Assembly: GCA_964635845.1 (NCBI GenBank)
Contig: CAZWNO010000004.1
Coordinates: forward strand, 18,482 to 82,481
DNA from: SZUA-365 sp964635845
Lineage (GTDB): Bacteria; Bacteroidota; Ignavibacteria; SZUA-365
DNA length: 64,000 nucleotides
Direction: 5' to 3'
How positions within the stretch are numbered: position 1 is the stretch's first letter; each line of letters opens with the position of its first letter. Under the pieces are notes generated by a model, which ran no database searches, was not told the DNA's origin, and worked only from the letters and a program-made list of their open reading frames with translations. Shown here piece by piece: positions 7,991-17,112 of this stretch. Position numbers and translations under genes: made by a program.

Positions 7991-10096
7991 ATGCTATATA
8001 GAATGAATACGAAAATGCTATTATTAGGAAGTATTTTACTAATGCTGATTGTAAGCGGCCAGCGTAGCTTTTCACAAGAGAATTGGAAATGGGTAAATCC
8101 GGAACTCACCGGACGTGCATTATTTGATGTATGCAGTGCCAGTGACAGCGTTATTATAATAGTAGGTCAGGACGGCGAAATACTTCGCTCCAGAGATGGT
8201 GGAAGGACATGGCAGAATATTGAAACGGCTGCAATTGAAGACATCACATCGGTATCGTTTTGCGATAATATGCATGGGATCCTTGTTGGTAAGCAAGGAC
8301 TGGTTATGTCGACCGAGGATGGAGGTCTTACCTGGAACATGAGAGAGTCTATGGTCACTTGGGATTTACAGGCTGTCGCCACTCGAAATGCGAATGTTAT
8401 TGCTGCTGGTGTTAATGGTACCATTACAAGATCGACAAATTACGGAATGGACTGGGTTAATATCTCTTTGATGACAATAGATGATATAACAGGAATCGAT
8501 TTCATTGATGATACAACTATAATAATGGTAGGTTTATCTGGATTAATCAAGCTATCAACGGATTTCGGAAAAGGATGGGTAGCCATCCAGCCCCCAGTCG
8601 AAAGGGATTTTTTTTCTGTCGCATTTTCTGATGAAAAGACAGGAATTATCGGCGGCTCATATGGATTACTCGGTACGACTGATGGAGGCATATCCTGGTT
8701 CATAATAGAAGACGAAGTATTAAAAAGAATAAATAGTGTTTCCGATGCAGGTGACGGCAATTTCATAGCTGTTGGAGTTGTTGGTGCTATAAAAATGGGT
8801 AATATGAGTATTTCGAGTTGGCGAGAGATTAGTGAATGGGATGATGTCGATCTAACTGGAGTTAAGTACGTAAATGATAGTATTATTGTATGCGTCGGAT
8901 TCTATGGTGAGATACTTGTTTCGCGTAATGGAGGTGAGAGTTGGGCAAGAGGAAATAAAGGAGTCAGATCGAGACTAAGAGACATTACTTTGTTCGAGTC
9001 TTACTCGGGTTGCATCGTTGGTAATGACGGTACCGTGATCATAACCGATGATGATGGCGAGACATGGGTTCCCATTGATGCAGGTATTGCATGGAATTTG
9101 AAGGCGGTAGAGTATGTTGGAAATGATGGATTATTTGCCTCTGGAACGCAAGGCATTATCAGGTCGAATGATGCGGGGTTAACCTGGAGCGATGTTCTTT
9201 TGGGCTCGGAAGAAAGTATTAATAGTATATTTTTTACCGATATGGAGGCAGGCTATGCGGTGGGGGACAATGGTGCTATGATACGGACGATCGATGGCGG
9301 ATTGTCGTGGGTTAGGATGGGTACGAATTTAAACCAAAGTCTACATGATATATACTTTAAAAGTAAGGATACTGGTGTACTTGTGGGTAATTATGGAATT
9401 ATCGAGATCACGTATAATGGTGGTGACACTTGGAACAGCATTGGAGATGAGCTCGAAGATATTCACTTGACGTCTGCGGTAATAAGTGAGGAGGGAATTG
9501 TGGTAGCAGTTGGACGGGATTCGCGAGTATGTATATCTCATGATTATGGTGCAAGTTGGGACTTTCAAGATATACGTGGTGTATCTGTGATGCAAAAAGT
9601 TATCATTCTCGCGGATAATAGCTATGCAATATGTACCACATTAGGAAAAGTATTCCGTTCAATTAATTTAGATGGCGAATGGCAAGACATGAAGACGGGA
9701 ATACGAAATACATTACATTCGCTTGCGTGTAATTCGTCTGGTTATTTGTACGCTGTCGGAGAAGGTGGTACGATTGTCAGAACAAATACAAAGATATTGG
9801 AAATAGAGGACATCCCAGGAGATGACTTTTCAGGAGCAGTTACTGCTGAGGTGTATCCATTCCCAATAGTAGCTGACAAAGTCCGGATCCGACTACCGAA
9901 AATCGTAGTGAATGGAATAGCAACAATATTTATACATGACCTTGCCGGCCGACTGATTTGGCGATGTGTGGCAACTTTCGATGGATATGGCGGGCTGGAA
10001 GCGGAAATAAACATCCCGAATTTGAAACCAGGGATATATTATTCAAGAATATATGTTGATAATAAAAACTATTTTGCAAAAATGATTGTCGAATGA
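7991..10096 (+). CDS. Secreted YCF48/HCF136-like propeller with T9SS sorting domain
   Basis: 701 residues from ATG 7991; ATG 8003 (MNTKMLLLG) is an equally good start, and neither has a clear ribosome site. A signal peptide ends near RSFSQ. The body has about a dozen copies of the YCF48/photosystem-II-stability-type repeat with G-x-x-G-x-I-x-x-S-x-D-G-G-x-x-W (RSRDGGRTWQ, STEDGGLTWN, STDFGKGW, VSRNGGESW, ITDDDGETW, RTIDGGLSW). The C-terminus resembles a T9SS domain (VYPFPIVAD, HDLAGRLIW, PGIYYSRIYV), with the usual N-P replaced by F-P. Like the 5093 gene it is very AT-rich, and it sits between two ISL3 remnants. Probably a surface or released protein of unknown ligand. Confidence 0.87.
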   Translation: MLYRMNTKMLLLGSILLMLIVSGQRSFSQENWKWVNPELTGRALFDVCSASDSVIIIVGQDGEILRSRDGGRTWQNIETAAIEDITSVSFCDNMHGILVGKQGLVMSTEDGGLTWNMRESMVTWDLQAVATRNANVIAAGVNGTITRSTNYGMDWVNISLMTIDDITGIDFIDDTTIIMVGLSGLIKLSTDFGKGWVAIQPPVERDFFSVAFSDEKTGIIGGSYGLLGTTDGGISWFIIEDEVLKRINSVSDAGDGNFIAVGVVGAIKMGNMSISSWREISEWDDVDLTGVKYVNDSIIVCVGFYGEILVSRNGGESWARGNKGVRSRLRDITLFESYSGCIVGNDGTVIITDDDGETWVPIDAGIAWNLKAVEYVGNDGLFASGTQGIIRSNDAGLTWSDVLLGSEESINSIFFTDMEAGYAVGDNGAMIRTIDGGLSWVRMGTNLNQSLHDIYFKSKDTGVLVGNYGIIEITYNGGDTWNSIGDELEDIHLTSAVISEEGIVVAVGRDSRVCISHDYGASWDFQDIRGVSVMQKVIILADNSYAICTTLGKVFRSINLDGEWQDMKTGIRNTLHSLACNSSGYLYAVGEGGTIVRTNTKILEIEDIPGDDFSGAVTAEVYPFPIVADKVRIRLPKIVVNGIATIFIHDLAGRLIWRCVATFDGYGGLEAEINIPNLKPGIYYSRIYVDNKNYFAKMIVE

Positions 10097-10494
10097 GCGC
10101 TCATAGCTCTGACATGATGTGTTGAATTGAGCGTCGTCGATTTAGGATGTAATATCGATGCAGTTTTGCTGCAAAATAGCGATTAACACGCAAAATATCG
10201 ATCAGAGCCTTGCCGCGCCCCTCTCTGTCAGGATAGTTGACCTTGCGCTGTGAAGTCAGAACTACATCAGTAGCGACGTCAAGTTGCACCTGTGATAAGG
10301 TTGGGCCCCTTGATATCGCCGATCAAACAGAGGTATTAAACAGGTCTTAGCTGCATCTTTCAAGAGCAGGTGTGTTGAGCGTCAGGAGAAAAGTCGGAAG
10401 GCGTATTCGGTCAGGTACGAACGGTTAAGACGAACGTAAGTCAACCATCGAAGAAGTATCGAGAGCAGCATTCGCCGTCGAAACCGGGATTTAG
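10097..10494. other. Remnant-rich intergenic region
   Basis: No intact gene. A 62-codon minus-strand frame (10101-10289) containing KVNYPDREGRGKALIDIL looks like a protein fragment, possibly of another transposase, but I cannot name the family. GC content returns to the genomic level here. Confidence 0.35.
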
Positions 10495-11234
10495 TCATTG
10501 TCCCGGGACAAGATGGGAGGGAGCCTGAGTTCTTTTCCATTGACACGCGGCATGAAAGTGGCGTGAGAATCGTTCAGGCGCTGGTACGGAACATGGGAAT
10601 CTGCATACCGATGTCAAGTCAGCCATCCAAGCGGCAATCCTGTGAGGATCTGAAAATAAAAAGAGGTATGCAGAGGGGGACCGGTCGAAGGTGATTTCCG
10701 CATCCGGCAGAGACTCCGCCACTCCAGCGACGAAGGCCGGCGACATGTCCATGCTGACATGCTTGATCGTGTGAGCCGTGCCGCCATGCGCCTCGAAGTC
10801 CGCGGCAAACCGCTCGATGACGTTCTGTCCTTTCCTTTCGGTGGCAAACAACATGCGCCGCTTCTTCACGTCCGCCACGACACTGACATAGCGATGGCCC
10901 AGGCGACGCGACGTTTCATCGATCGCGATCGCCGTCACGCCGGCAAAATCCTCGCGCTCCCGCGCACGTCCAACATGGTGGTCAAGGATGCGGCACGGAC
11001 GCGTGTCACTTTCCCGCACCTGTCGCGCGATGGCAGCGACCGGCATCTGCGGCTCCATGCTCATGACCAGGGCTTCGAAGAGCAATGTGAAACCACTGCT
11101 CGTCCGCGCCCAAGGGACATGGACATGCAAGACGCCACTGTGCTCGCTACGAATTAAGGGAACGCCGGCATGGGGGTAGCAGACATGTTGGAATAAGTTC
11201 ATATGACGCGATTATTTCTCGACCGTGTCATGCA
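10495..11234 (-). pseudogene. ISL3-family transposase remnant (right copy)
   Basis: Minus-strand reading gives HDTVEK, an in-frame stop, then NLFQHVCYPHAGVPL, the stretch VPWARTSSGFTLLFEALVM and the DDE domain: AIAIDETSRRLGHRYVSVVADV, KHVSMDMSPAFVAGV and PDAEITFDR. After that the frame degenerates. The zinc-ribbon N-terminus is missing upstream of 11234, and the second cysteine pair of the ribbon has become RSEH, so the protein cannot be functional. It overlaps the left copy by about 395 bp, and the two fragments together cover more of the transposase than either alone. Confidence 0.85.
10838..11234 (-). repeat. Direct repeat, right arm (ISL3 remnant)
   Basis: Partner of 7286-7682, same orientation, offset 3552 bp. 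Confidence 0.85.
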
Positions 11235-11410
11235 GGGAATATCAGCAATGGTCGAAGGCGGTCGGAAGTCGAGACATGCCGGCGTATCGAGCCACATTCC
11301 GTGCCTTTCACAGCCCTTCGATACGGTCGCCGAGGCGACCTATTCGGGCAGACGCACTGCTGCCAACAGCCCGCTACGTCGGGTCTGCGACAAACGGCCA
11401 ACAACCATAA
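11235..11410. other. Intergenic stretch with small hairpin
   Basis: No gene. GGTCGC-CGAG-GCGACC at 11325-11340 is a short perfect hairpin without a T-run. Confidence 0.35.
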
Positions 11411-11550
11411 GCTTAAGGCTTAAAGCTTAAAGCCTACAGCCTACAGCTTACAGCTTACAGCCTACAGCCTACAGCTTACAGCCTACAGCCAAAAGCCCAA
11501 AGCCAACGGCCAACTGCCAACTGCCAACTGCCAAAAGCCAACTGCCATCC
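11411..11550. repeat. Heptamer tandem array, twenty units
   Basis: The 140 bp divide exactly into twenty 7-bp units of general form GCYTANA or GCCAACT. They run from GCTTAAA units through GCCTACA/GCTTACA units to GCCAACT units, so the array changes composition gradually along its length while the period never slips. No stop-free frame or spacer is present. It lies 115 bp upstream of the PorW-like gene. Confidence 0.95.
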
Positions 11551-11560
11551 TCCCCCTACC

Positions 11561-11590
11561 TTGTAAGGGGACGGCGAATACGGTATTTTG
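11561..11590 (+). promoter_or_regulatory. Candidate Bacteroidota-type promoter
   Basis: TTG (11561-11563), 20-bp spacer, TATTTTG (11584-11590) approximates the -33/-7 signal TTG-N19-21-TAnnTTTG (one base short in the -7 box). It is 75 bp upstream of the PorW-like start. Confidence 0.3.
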
Positions 11591-11665
11591 CCGTGACTTG
11601 CTTTATTCGGCGTCCCGCGCCTAACTTGAATATTGGTGCATCGTTAACGCAGAACTGAACGTTTC

Positions 11666-14185
11666 GTGAATCCACGCCCATTCATCACGCTTCCGCTCCT
11701 CCTGACGGCCGTACTCCTCCTGCAGGGCTGCGCGGTCTGGGAATTCGTCGACACGCGCTGGCAGAATGCGACAGGGTACTTCAACACGTATTACAACGCC
11801 GCGAAGCTCTACGACGAAGCGGAGGCGGAGATCGAGAAGAATCAGGCCAGCCGGACCATCGATCCGAACCAGGGATCGGTGGAAATGGAGCCCGCGATGG
11901 CGGATGGAGTCCCGGGCGAGGAATCGGACGTGCCCAAGGAAAAGATGCATCGCCAGATCGCGATGATGGAAACCGGCGCGCCTTCGACCGCGATCATGAA
12001 ACTGGACAAGGTGATCGAAAAGGGATCCCGCATCCTTGTCAACTATCCGAAAAGCAAGTGGGTCGACAACGCCCTGCTGCTCATCGGGAAGAGCTACTAT
12101 CACAAGTCAGAGGCCCTGCGCGCGGAGCGGAAATTCCAGGAATTGCTCGACAGGTACCCCGAGAGCAGCCTCGTTCCCGAAGCCATCCTCTGGCTGGGGA
12201 AAACCTACGTGCGGCTGGAAAAATACGAGACCGCGGAAGGCCTGCTCGACCGCGCGATCGAGGAAGCGGTGCGCGAAGGCGAACCCGATATCGCGGCCGC
12301 AGCCTATTTCGAACTCGGGAAAATGTACCTGCTTCAGGACAACCGCGCCGAAGCGGTGAAGAAATACGAGCAGGCCGTCGACTTCGCGAGCGACGAGGAC
12401 CGGCGGATGCAGATCCAGCTCGCCCTCGCGCGCGAATACGAACGGCTCGGCGAAAAGGAGAAGGCGGCGAAAGCCTACCGGGACATCTTCAGGCTGGATC
12501 CGAGCACCGAGCTGGCATTCATCGCGGAACTGAATTACGCGAAACTCTCGCGTGAACTCGGGGATCTCGACGAGGCCAGCAACACGCTGATCAACATGCT
12601 CGACAATCCCCTCTATCTCGACTACGACGGGCAGATCCAGCTCGAGATCGGCAACCTGTACTACGCCTACCACAAGCGCTATGCGCTGGCCGGCGATACG
12701 CTGGCACGCGATGCGTTCGCGGCCGCCATGGACCAGTACAGCTTCGTCGACACGACCTTCAAGGGAAAGGAAGAAGCGGCGGATGCATCCTTCGCGAAGG
12801 GACGGATTTACGAAGAGGACATCAAGGATTACGACAACGCGTTCCAGAACTACAACAACGCCAAGCTGGCGTTTCCGGGTGCGGCGTCCGCGCGGCTTTC
12901 CACCCATAAGGCGAAGGTCTTCGGAGAATACCGCAAACTGCGGAACCAGATCAGCATGAAGGACACGACGCTGTTCTTCGTGCTCAATCCCGACACGCTG
13001 CGGCTGCGCGATTCGCTTCGCGTCATCTCCGATTCGCTCGACCGCGAACGCCGCAAGGCCGAAGGACTCGATGAGAAGCTGATGACGGAGGAGCAGCGGA
13101 TGGCCGAGCGCTTCCGCCGCCGCCGGCCGCACGGACGCAACACGGGCCGTATCAATCCATGGCTGCGGGAAACCGAGAAACAGCAGGTGGCGATGGCGGC
13201 CGGCCTGAAGGCCACCGAACAGGCCGTCGCGGTCTCGGGTCCGGAATACCGGCGCATCAATCTCCGCCAGACGGATCCCGACTCGCTGCGTACCGTGCTC
13301 GCCGAACTCTATATGGAAATGGGATGGCAGATGTACGACCAGATAGGGAACATCGACTCCGCCCGCCACTACTATCAGAAGGCGCTCGACAACAGGCTCT
13401 CCGATTCGCTGCGTCCCCAGGCCGTCTATACGATGGCCGCCATCGAGCGGAAGGCAGGCAACGAGAGCGAAGCCGTCGCGCTGGAGGACCGCCTGATCCG
13501 TGATTATCCCTTCAGCCGCTATGCGCATGGGATCATGCAGCTGCGCGGCATCCCTCTCCCCAAGGATTCGACCTCTCTCGCGATCGAAGCGTACGAGCAG
13601 GCGGCGCGTGTACTCGAACGGGGCGACCGCGAAACCGGTGTCACACTGATGCGGGCGGTGATGCAGGATTTCCCCGATAGTGATCAGGCGCTGCGGGCGA
13701 AACTTGCCATCGCGATGCTCTACGAAGAATATCGCGGCGACGAAGCCCTCGCCATGTACAAGGAGATGGTGGCGGAGCATCCCGATTCCCGTTACAGCAA
13801 GCGGGGGAAAGAGATCCTCGCGGCGATCGAGAATTTCGAGAAGGATGCCGTTCGGCGGCAGAAGGAAGCGGAAGCGAAGGCGGAAGCGAATCGTATCGCG
13901 GAGGAGGAGCGGAAGCGCAAGGAGGCGCGCTTCCAAAATCCGCTTCTGGACGAAGAACTGAAAGTCATGCGCGACTCCGTCCGCTCGCGGGAGCCGAAGA
14001 TCGATCCCTCGCGCGACAAGGATTTCCCTCTCCGCCTGCCGGGCGAGGATCCCGTGCGCGACACCACGGAGGCGAAGCCGCTCTTCGTTCCGGACAGGAA
14101 TCCCGGGAGCATCCGTCAGCCGGGAACGATTCCCGGAGGCGACACGCTCCGGCGACTCCCCCCACCCCAAAAGCTCGAGAAATGA
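11666..14185 (+). CDS. TPR lipoprotein, PorW/SprE-like T9SS component
   Basis: 839 residues with a lipoprotein signal (LLLQG-Cys22). The N-terminal motif NATGYFNTYYNAAKLYDEAE resembles the opening of SprE/PorW lipoproteins. Many tetratricopeptide-like repeats follow through about residue 730 (LLIGKSYYHK, WLGKTYVRLEKYETAE, AYFELGKMYLLQDN, LAIAMLYEEY), then a charged coiled coil (KEAEAKAEANRIAEEERKRK) and a Pro-rich tail. SprE in Flavobacterium is of similar length and is needed for type IX secretion. With eleven T9SS cargo genes in this window that role is plausible, but TPR lipoproteins are diverse and the assignment rests on the N-terminal motif and architecture. pyrK begins 4 bp downstream. 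Confidence 0.7.
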   Translation: MNPRPFITLPLLLTAVLLLQGCAVWEFVDTRWQNATGYFNTYYNAAKLYDEAEAEIEKNQASRTIDPNQGSVEMEPAMADGVPGEESDVPKEKMHRQIAMMETGAPSTAIMKLDKVIEKGSRILVNYPKSKWVDNALLLIGKSYYHKSEALRAERKFQELLDRYPESSLVPEAILWLGKTYVRLEKYETAEGLLDRAIEEAVREGEPDIAAAAYFELGKMYLLQDNRAEAVKKYEQAVDFASDEDRRMQIQLALAREYERLGEKEKAAKAYRDIFRLDPSTELAFIAELNYAKLSRELGDLDEASNTLINMLDNPLYLDYDGQIQLEIGNLYYAYHKRYALAGDTLARDAFAAAMDQYSFVDTTFKGKEEAADASFAKGRIYEEDIKDYDNAFQNYNNAKLAFPGAASARLSTHKAKVFGEYRKLRNQISMKDTTLFFVLNPDTLRLRDSLRVISDSLDRERRKAEGLDEKLMTEEQRMAERFRRRRPHGRNTGRINPWLRETEKQQVAMAAGLKATEQAVAVSGPEYRRINLRQTDPDSLRTVLAELYMEMGWQMYDQIGNIDSARHYYQKALDNRLSDSLRPQAVYTMAAIERKAGNESEAVALEDRLIRDYPFSRYAHGIMQLRGIPLPKDSTSLAIEAYEQAARVLERGDRETGVTLMRAVMQDFPDSDQALRAKLAIAMLYEEYRGDEALAMYKEMVAEHPDSRYSKRGKEILAAIENFEKDAVRRQKEAEAKAEANRIAEEERKRKEARFQNPLLDEELKVMRDSVRSREPKIDPSRDKDFPLRLPGEDPVRDTTEAKPLFVPDRNPGSIRQPGTIPGGDTLRRLPPPQKLEK

Positions 14186-14189
14186 CCAC

Positions 14190-15041
14190 ATGCCAGTGAC
14201 CAACGCAGATCCGCCGGAGATCAGCGCCGACCCGCCGGCAGTCAACGCCGATCCGCCGGCAGTCAACGCCGACCTGCGGGTGACGGCGATTGAAGCGATC
14301 GCGGAAGACACCTGGGCGCTGCGTTTCCGCAGTCCGGAACTCGCGGCGCGGCTGCGGCCGGGACAGTTTCTCAACATCCGCACCAGCGATCAGCTCGATC
14401 CTCTGCTGCGCCGTCCGTACAGCATTTCCGATGTGATCGGGGACGAATGCGAGATCCTGTTCTCCCTCGTGGGGAAGGGCACGCACGCCCTCTCGCACAA
14501 ACAGCCCGGTGATCATATCGGAGTCCTGGGTCCGCTGGGCAACACCTTCGGTTACGCGAAGTCCTTCGGCACGGCCCTGATCGTGGCGGGCGGCATCGGC
14601 GTCGCGCCGTTTCCCTTTCTGACGAAAGAACTGCGCAAGCGCGAAATTCCGTTCATCACCTTTCTCGGAGCGCGCAGTGCGGCACGCGTGGTCTCGCGCG
14701 GACTCGCCAGTCGGCACATCGCAACCGACGATGGCAGCATGGGATTCCACGGGACGGTGGTCGCCGCGCTCGGGGAATACCTCGATGCGCATCCGGTCGA
14801 TGGTCCGATGATCTTCGCCTGCGGTCCGAATCCCATGCTGCGGGCAGTCCAGCAGTTCGCCCATGAACGCGGGATCGCGTGCGAGCTTTCGCTCGAATCG
14901 GAAATGGCCTGCGGCATCGGCATCTGCCAGGGCTGTCCGGTCGAACGCCATCAGGGCAAGCGCAAATATGCGCTGGTCTGCACCGAGGGACCCTGCTTCG
15001 ATTCGCACGACATCATCTTTCACGGGCATCACCACGCATGA
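14190..15041 (+). CDS. pyrK: Dihydroorotate dehydrogenase B, electron transfer subunit PyrK
   Basis: 283-residue FAD and [2Fe-2S] protein that passes electrons from PyrD (class 1B) to NAD+ in pyrimidine synthesis. The flavin-binding RRPYSIS (74-80), the NAD-site AGGIGVAPFPFL, and C-terminal cysteines 241, 246, 249 and 264 (C-x4-C-x2-C-x14-C) are all present. Residues 4-31 are an atypical Pro/Asp-rich extension made of four 7-residue units (TNADPPE, ISADPPA, VNADPPA, VNADLRV) from a 21-bp DNA repeat, placed before the normal start of the FAD domain. The stop overlaps the pyrD start as ATGA, so the subunits are translationally coupled. Confidence 0.95.
   Translation: MPVTNADPPEISADPPAVNADPPAVNADLRVTAIEAIAEDTWALRFRSPELAARLRPGQFLNIRTSDQLDPLLRRPYSISDVIGDECEILFSLVGKGTHALSHKQPGDHIGVLGPLGNTFGYAKSFGTALIVAGGIGVAPFPFLTKELRKREIPFITFLGARSAARVVSRGLASRHIATDDGSMGFHGTVVAALGEYLDAHPVDGPMIFACGPNPMLRAVQQFAHERGIACELSLESEMACGIGICQGCPVERHQGKRKYALVCTEGPCFDSHDIIFHGHHHA
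14199..14282 (+). repeat. 21-bp in-frame repeat in pyrK N-terminus, four units
   Basis: Four 21-bp units encode the 7-residue N-A-D-P-P-A-V type repeat. The middle units are nearly identical at DNA level; the outer ones have diverged. Confidence 0.85.
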
Positions 15042-15985
15042 ACACGACGTTCGCACTCGGGACCATGCATCTGAAGAACCGGGTACTCGTGGCATCCGGC
15101 ACCTTCGGCTACGGCAACGAGGCCGCGCCGTACACGGATCTCTCGCGCCTCGGAGGCATCGTCACGAAGTCGGTGAGCATGCTCCCGCGTCAGGGCAATG
15201 CGCCGACGCGCATCGCCGAGACTCCCGCGGGCATGCTCAATTCCATCGGACTCGCGAACGTCGGCATCGATGCGTTCATCGCGGAGAAGCTCCCCTTCCT
15301 TCGGAATATCGACACGTCCATCATCGTCAATATCGCGGCGAGCAGCGTCGACGAGTACATTGCCGTGCTTGAACGGCTCGAGGACGAACAGGGGATAGAG
15401 GCGTATGAAATCAATGTCAGCTGTCCCAACGTGAAGGAAGGCGGACTCAACTTCGGCACGCGCAGCGAGATGACCGCGACCATCACGCGCGAGCTGCGCC
15501 GCAGGACGAAACGCACGCTGATGATCAAGCTGACACCGAACGTGACGCATATCGTGGACTTCGCGAAGGTGTGCGAGGCCGAGGGCGCGGATGCCGTGTC
15601 GCTCATCAACACGCTCGTGGGCATGGCCGTCAATATCCACACGCGCCGGCCCGTGCTCTCCACGATCACCGGCGGACTCAGCGGTCCGGCCATCAAACCC
15701 GTCGCTCTCGCGAAGGTGTTCGAGGTCTCCAAGGCCGTCTCCATTCCCGTCATCGGCATCGGCGGGATCACGACCTGGGAGGACGCGATCGAATTCCTGC
15801 TCGTCGGCGCCTCGGCGATCCAGGTCGGCACCGCCAGTTTCCGCGACCCGGATGCGGCGGTGAAAATCGCGGCCGGAATGCAAGAGTACTGTTCCGCTCA
15901 GGGGATCGACGACATGCAGGAACTGGTCGGCGGTCTGCGCATCGACGCCGGCGTCGCCGCGCCCGGATTTGTCAAGACACAGTGA
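15038..15985 (+). CDS. pyrD: Dihydroorotate dehydrogenase, catalytic subunit (class 1B)
   Basis: 315 residues from the ATG at 15038, which overlaps the pyrK stop by 4 bp. Class 1B signature: VASGTFGYGNEAAPYTDLS, SVSMLPRQGN, an NPxG-like TPAGMLNSIGLAN, EINVSCPNVKEGG with the catalytic Cys region, MIKLTPNVTHI, VSLINTLVGMAV, GGLSGPAIKPVAL, and the FMN-phosphate loop IGIGGITTWEDAIEF. The enzyme oxidises dihydroorotate to orotate with FMN, passing electrons to PyrK. ygfZ follows after 10 bp. Confidence 0.96.
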   Translation: MNTTFALGTMHLKNRVLVASGTFGYGNEAAPYTDLSRLGGIVTKSVSMLPRQGNAPTRIAETPAGMLNSIGLANVGIDAFIAEKLPFLRNIDTSIIVNIAASSVDEYIAVLERLEDEQGIEAYEINVSCPNVKEGGLNFGTRSEMTATITRELRRRTKRTLMIKLTPNVTHIVDFAKVCEAEGADAVSLINTLVGMAVNIHTRRPVLSTITGGLSGPAIKPVALAKVFEVSKAVSIPVIGIGGITTWEDAIEFLLVGASAIQVGTASFRDPDAAVKIAAGMQEYCSAQGIDDMQELVGGLRIDAGVAAPGFVKTQ

Positions 15986-15995
15986 AAGGAATCGG

Positions 15996-16976
15996 ATGTT
16001 GCCAGGCATGGCGGATACATTCACCGATATTCGGACCGAAATGAAGGCGACCATCGCGGGCGCCTTTCTTTGCATTGAGAGCGGCCGCGGAGTGCTGCGC
16101 ATGAACGGTCGCGATGCGCGCGACCTCCTGCACCGGCTGTCGAGCGCCCGCATCGACGATCTGCGGGAGGGTGCGCTGCGCGAAACCCTGCTGACGAGCG
16201 AGAAAGGCCGCGTGATCGACGCCCTGCTCGCAATGCGGACCGCGGACACCCTGAAGCTCCTGACTTCGCCGGGGAGAAGCGCCGAGGTGATTTCCTGGCT
16301 CGAGAAATTCACGATCATGGAGGATTGCACCTACGCGGACGTGAGCTCCGACTACGCGCAGTTCTCCGTCTACAATCTGGCCCCCGGATGGGAATCGTTT
16401 TTCGCCGACATCGCGCTTCCGGCTCCCGGTGCGTTCGATTCCGTTTCACTCTCCGGAGTCGAGGCGGAGCTGCTGCATCACCACAGCGTCACCGGCGCGG
16501 GCCTGCGCATTCTCTGCCGCGCGGAAGAGGTCGGGCGGCTCTGGATGCAGCTGACACAGCTGCGCGGACTGCCCGCCGTCGGCAAACAGGGATTCGCGCT
16601 GTGGCGGATCAGGAATCTCATTCCGGCGATGGGGCATGAGCTGGGCGACCGCACGAATCCGCTCGAGGCGGGTGCGGAAGCCGCCGTGGATTTCCGCAAG
16701 GGCTGCTTCATCGGACAGGAGGTGATCGCGCGGCTCGACAGCTACGACAAGGTGCAGCGCCATCCGCGCCGGCTGCTGTTCGGCCACGACAGCGCGACGG
16801 AGATCCCGGTGAACACGCCGCTCGAGCACGAGGGCACCGATGCCGGCTTCGTCACCACCGCGGCCTTCGATCCGGAACGGGGACGCATGGTCGGCATCGG
16901 CCTGGTACGGCAGTCCTTCGAAGCCGCGGGCACGCGGCTGCGCTGCGGCGGCATGGAAGCGGAGGTCCTCGCCTGA
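15996..16976 (+). CDS. ygfZ: Folate-binding YgfZ/GcvT-like protein
   Basis: 326 residues. The start at 15996 is preferred because AAAGGA lies 5 nt upstream just after the pyrD stop; an earlier in-frame ATG at 15969 would overlap pyrD. It is a tetrahydrofolate-binding fold of the GcvT family with the YgfZ hallmark K-G-C-F-I-G-Q-E (the redox Cys) followed by VIARLDSYDKVQRH. YgfZ supports assembly or repair of certain [4Fe-4S] enzymes such as MiaB. N-terminal NGRDARDLLHRLSS and LLTSEKGRVIDAL are normal. It is probably co-transcribed with pyrKD. Confidence 0.92.
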   Translation: MLPGMADTFTDIRTEMKATIAGAFLCIESGRGVLRMNGRDARDLLHRLSSARIDDLREGALRETLLTSEKGRVIDALLAMRTADTLKLLTSPGRSAEVISWLEKFTIMEDCTYADVSSDYAQFSVYNLAPGWESFFADIALPAPGAFDSVSLSGVEAELLHHHSVTGAGLRILCRAEEVGRLWMQLTQLRGLPAVGKQGFALWRIRNLIPAMGHELGDRTNPLEAGAEAAVDFRKGCFIGQEVIARLDSYDKVQRHPRRLLFGHDSATEIPVNTPLEHEGTDAGFVTTAAFDPERGRMVGIGLVRQSFEAAGTRLRCGGMEAEVLA

Positions 16977-17041
16977 CGATCGGGATCCGACGCGGCGAAC
17001 GGGCTTCCGATGAGTTCGCGACTGCACGCAGAATTGCAGCG

Positions 17042-17107
17042 CGGGAATGCAGGAATAACCAATCGGGAATGCAGGAATAACCGATCGGGAATGCAGGAAT
17101 AGCGGAG
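17042..17107 (+). repeat. 22-bp tandem repeat carrying three mini-ORFs
   Basis: Three 22-bp units of CGGGAATGCAGGAATAACC plus three bases. Each contains a complete open frame ATG-CAG-GAA-stop (starts at 17047, 17069, 17091). The next ATG in phase, 17113, is the start codon of the following reductase gene. Confidence 0.92.
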
Positions 17108-17112
17108 CGGGT

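Noticed and set aside
7267..8001. 244-codon plus-strand frame
   Set aside because: Antisense of the ISL3 remnant; the minus strand encodes the recognisable transposase.
12107..14383. 758-codon minus-strand frame
   Set aside because: Antisense shadow of the PorW-like TPR gene; low-complexity arginine/leucine composition.
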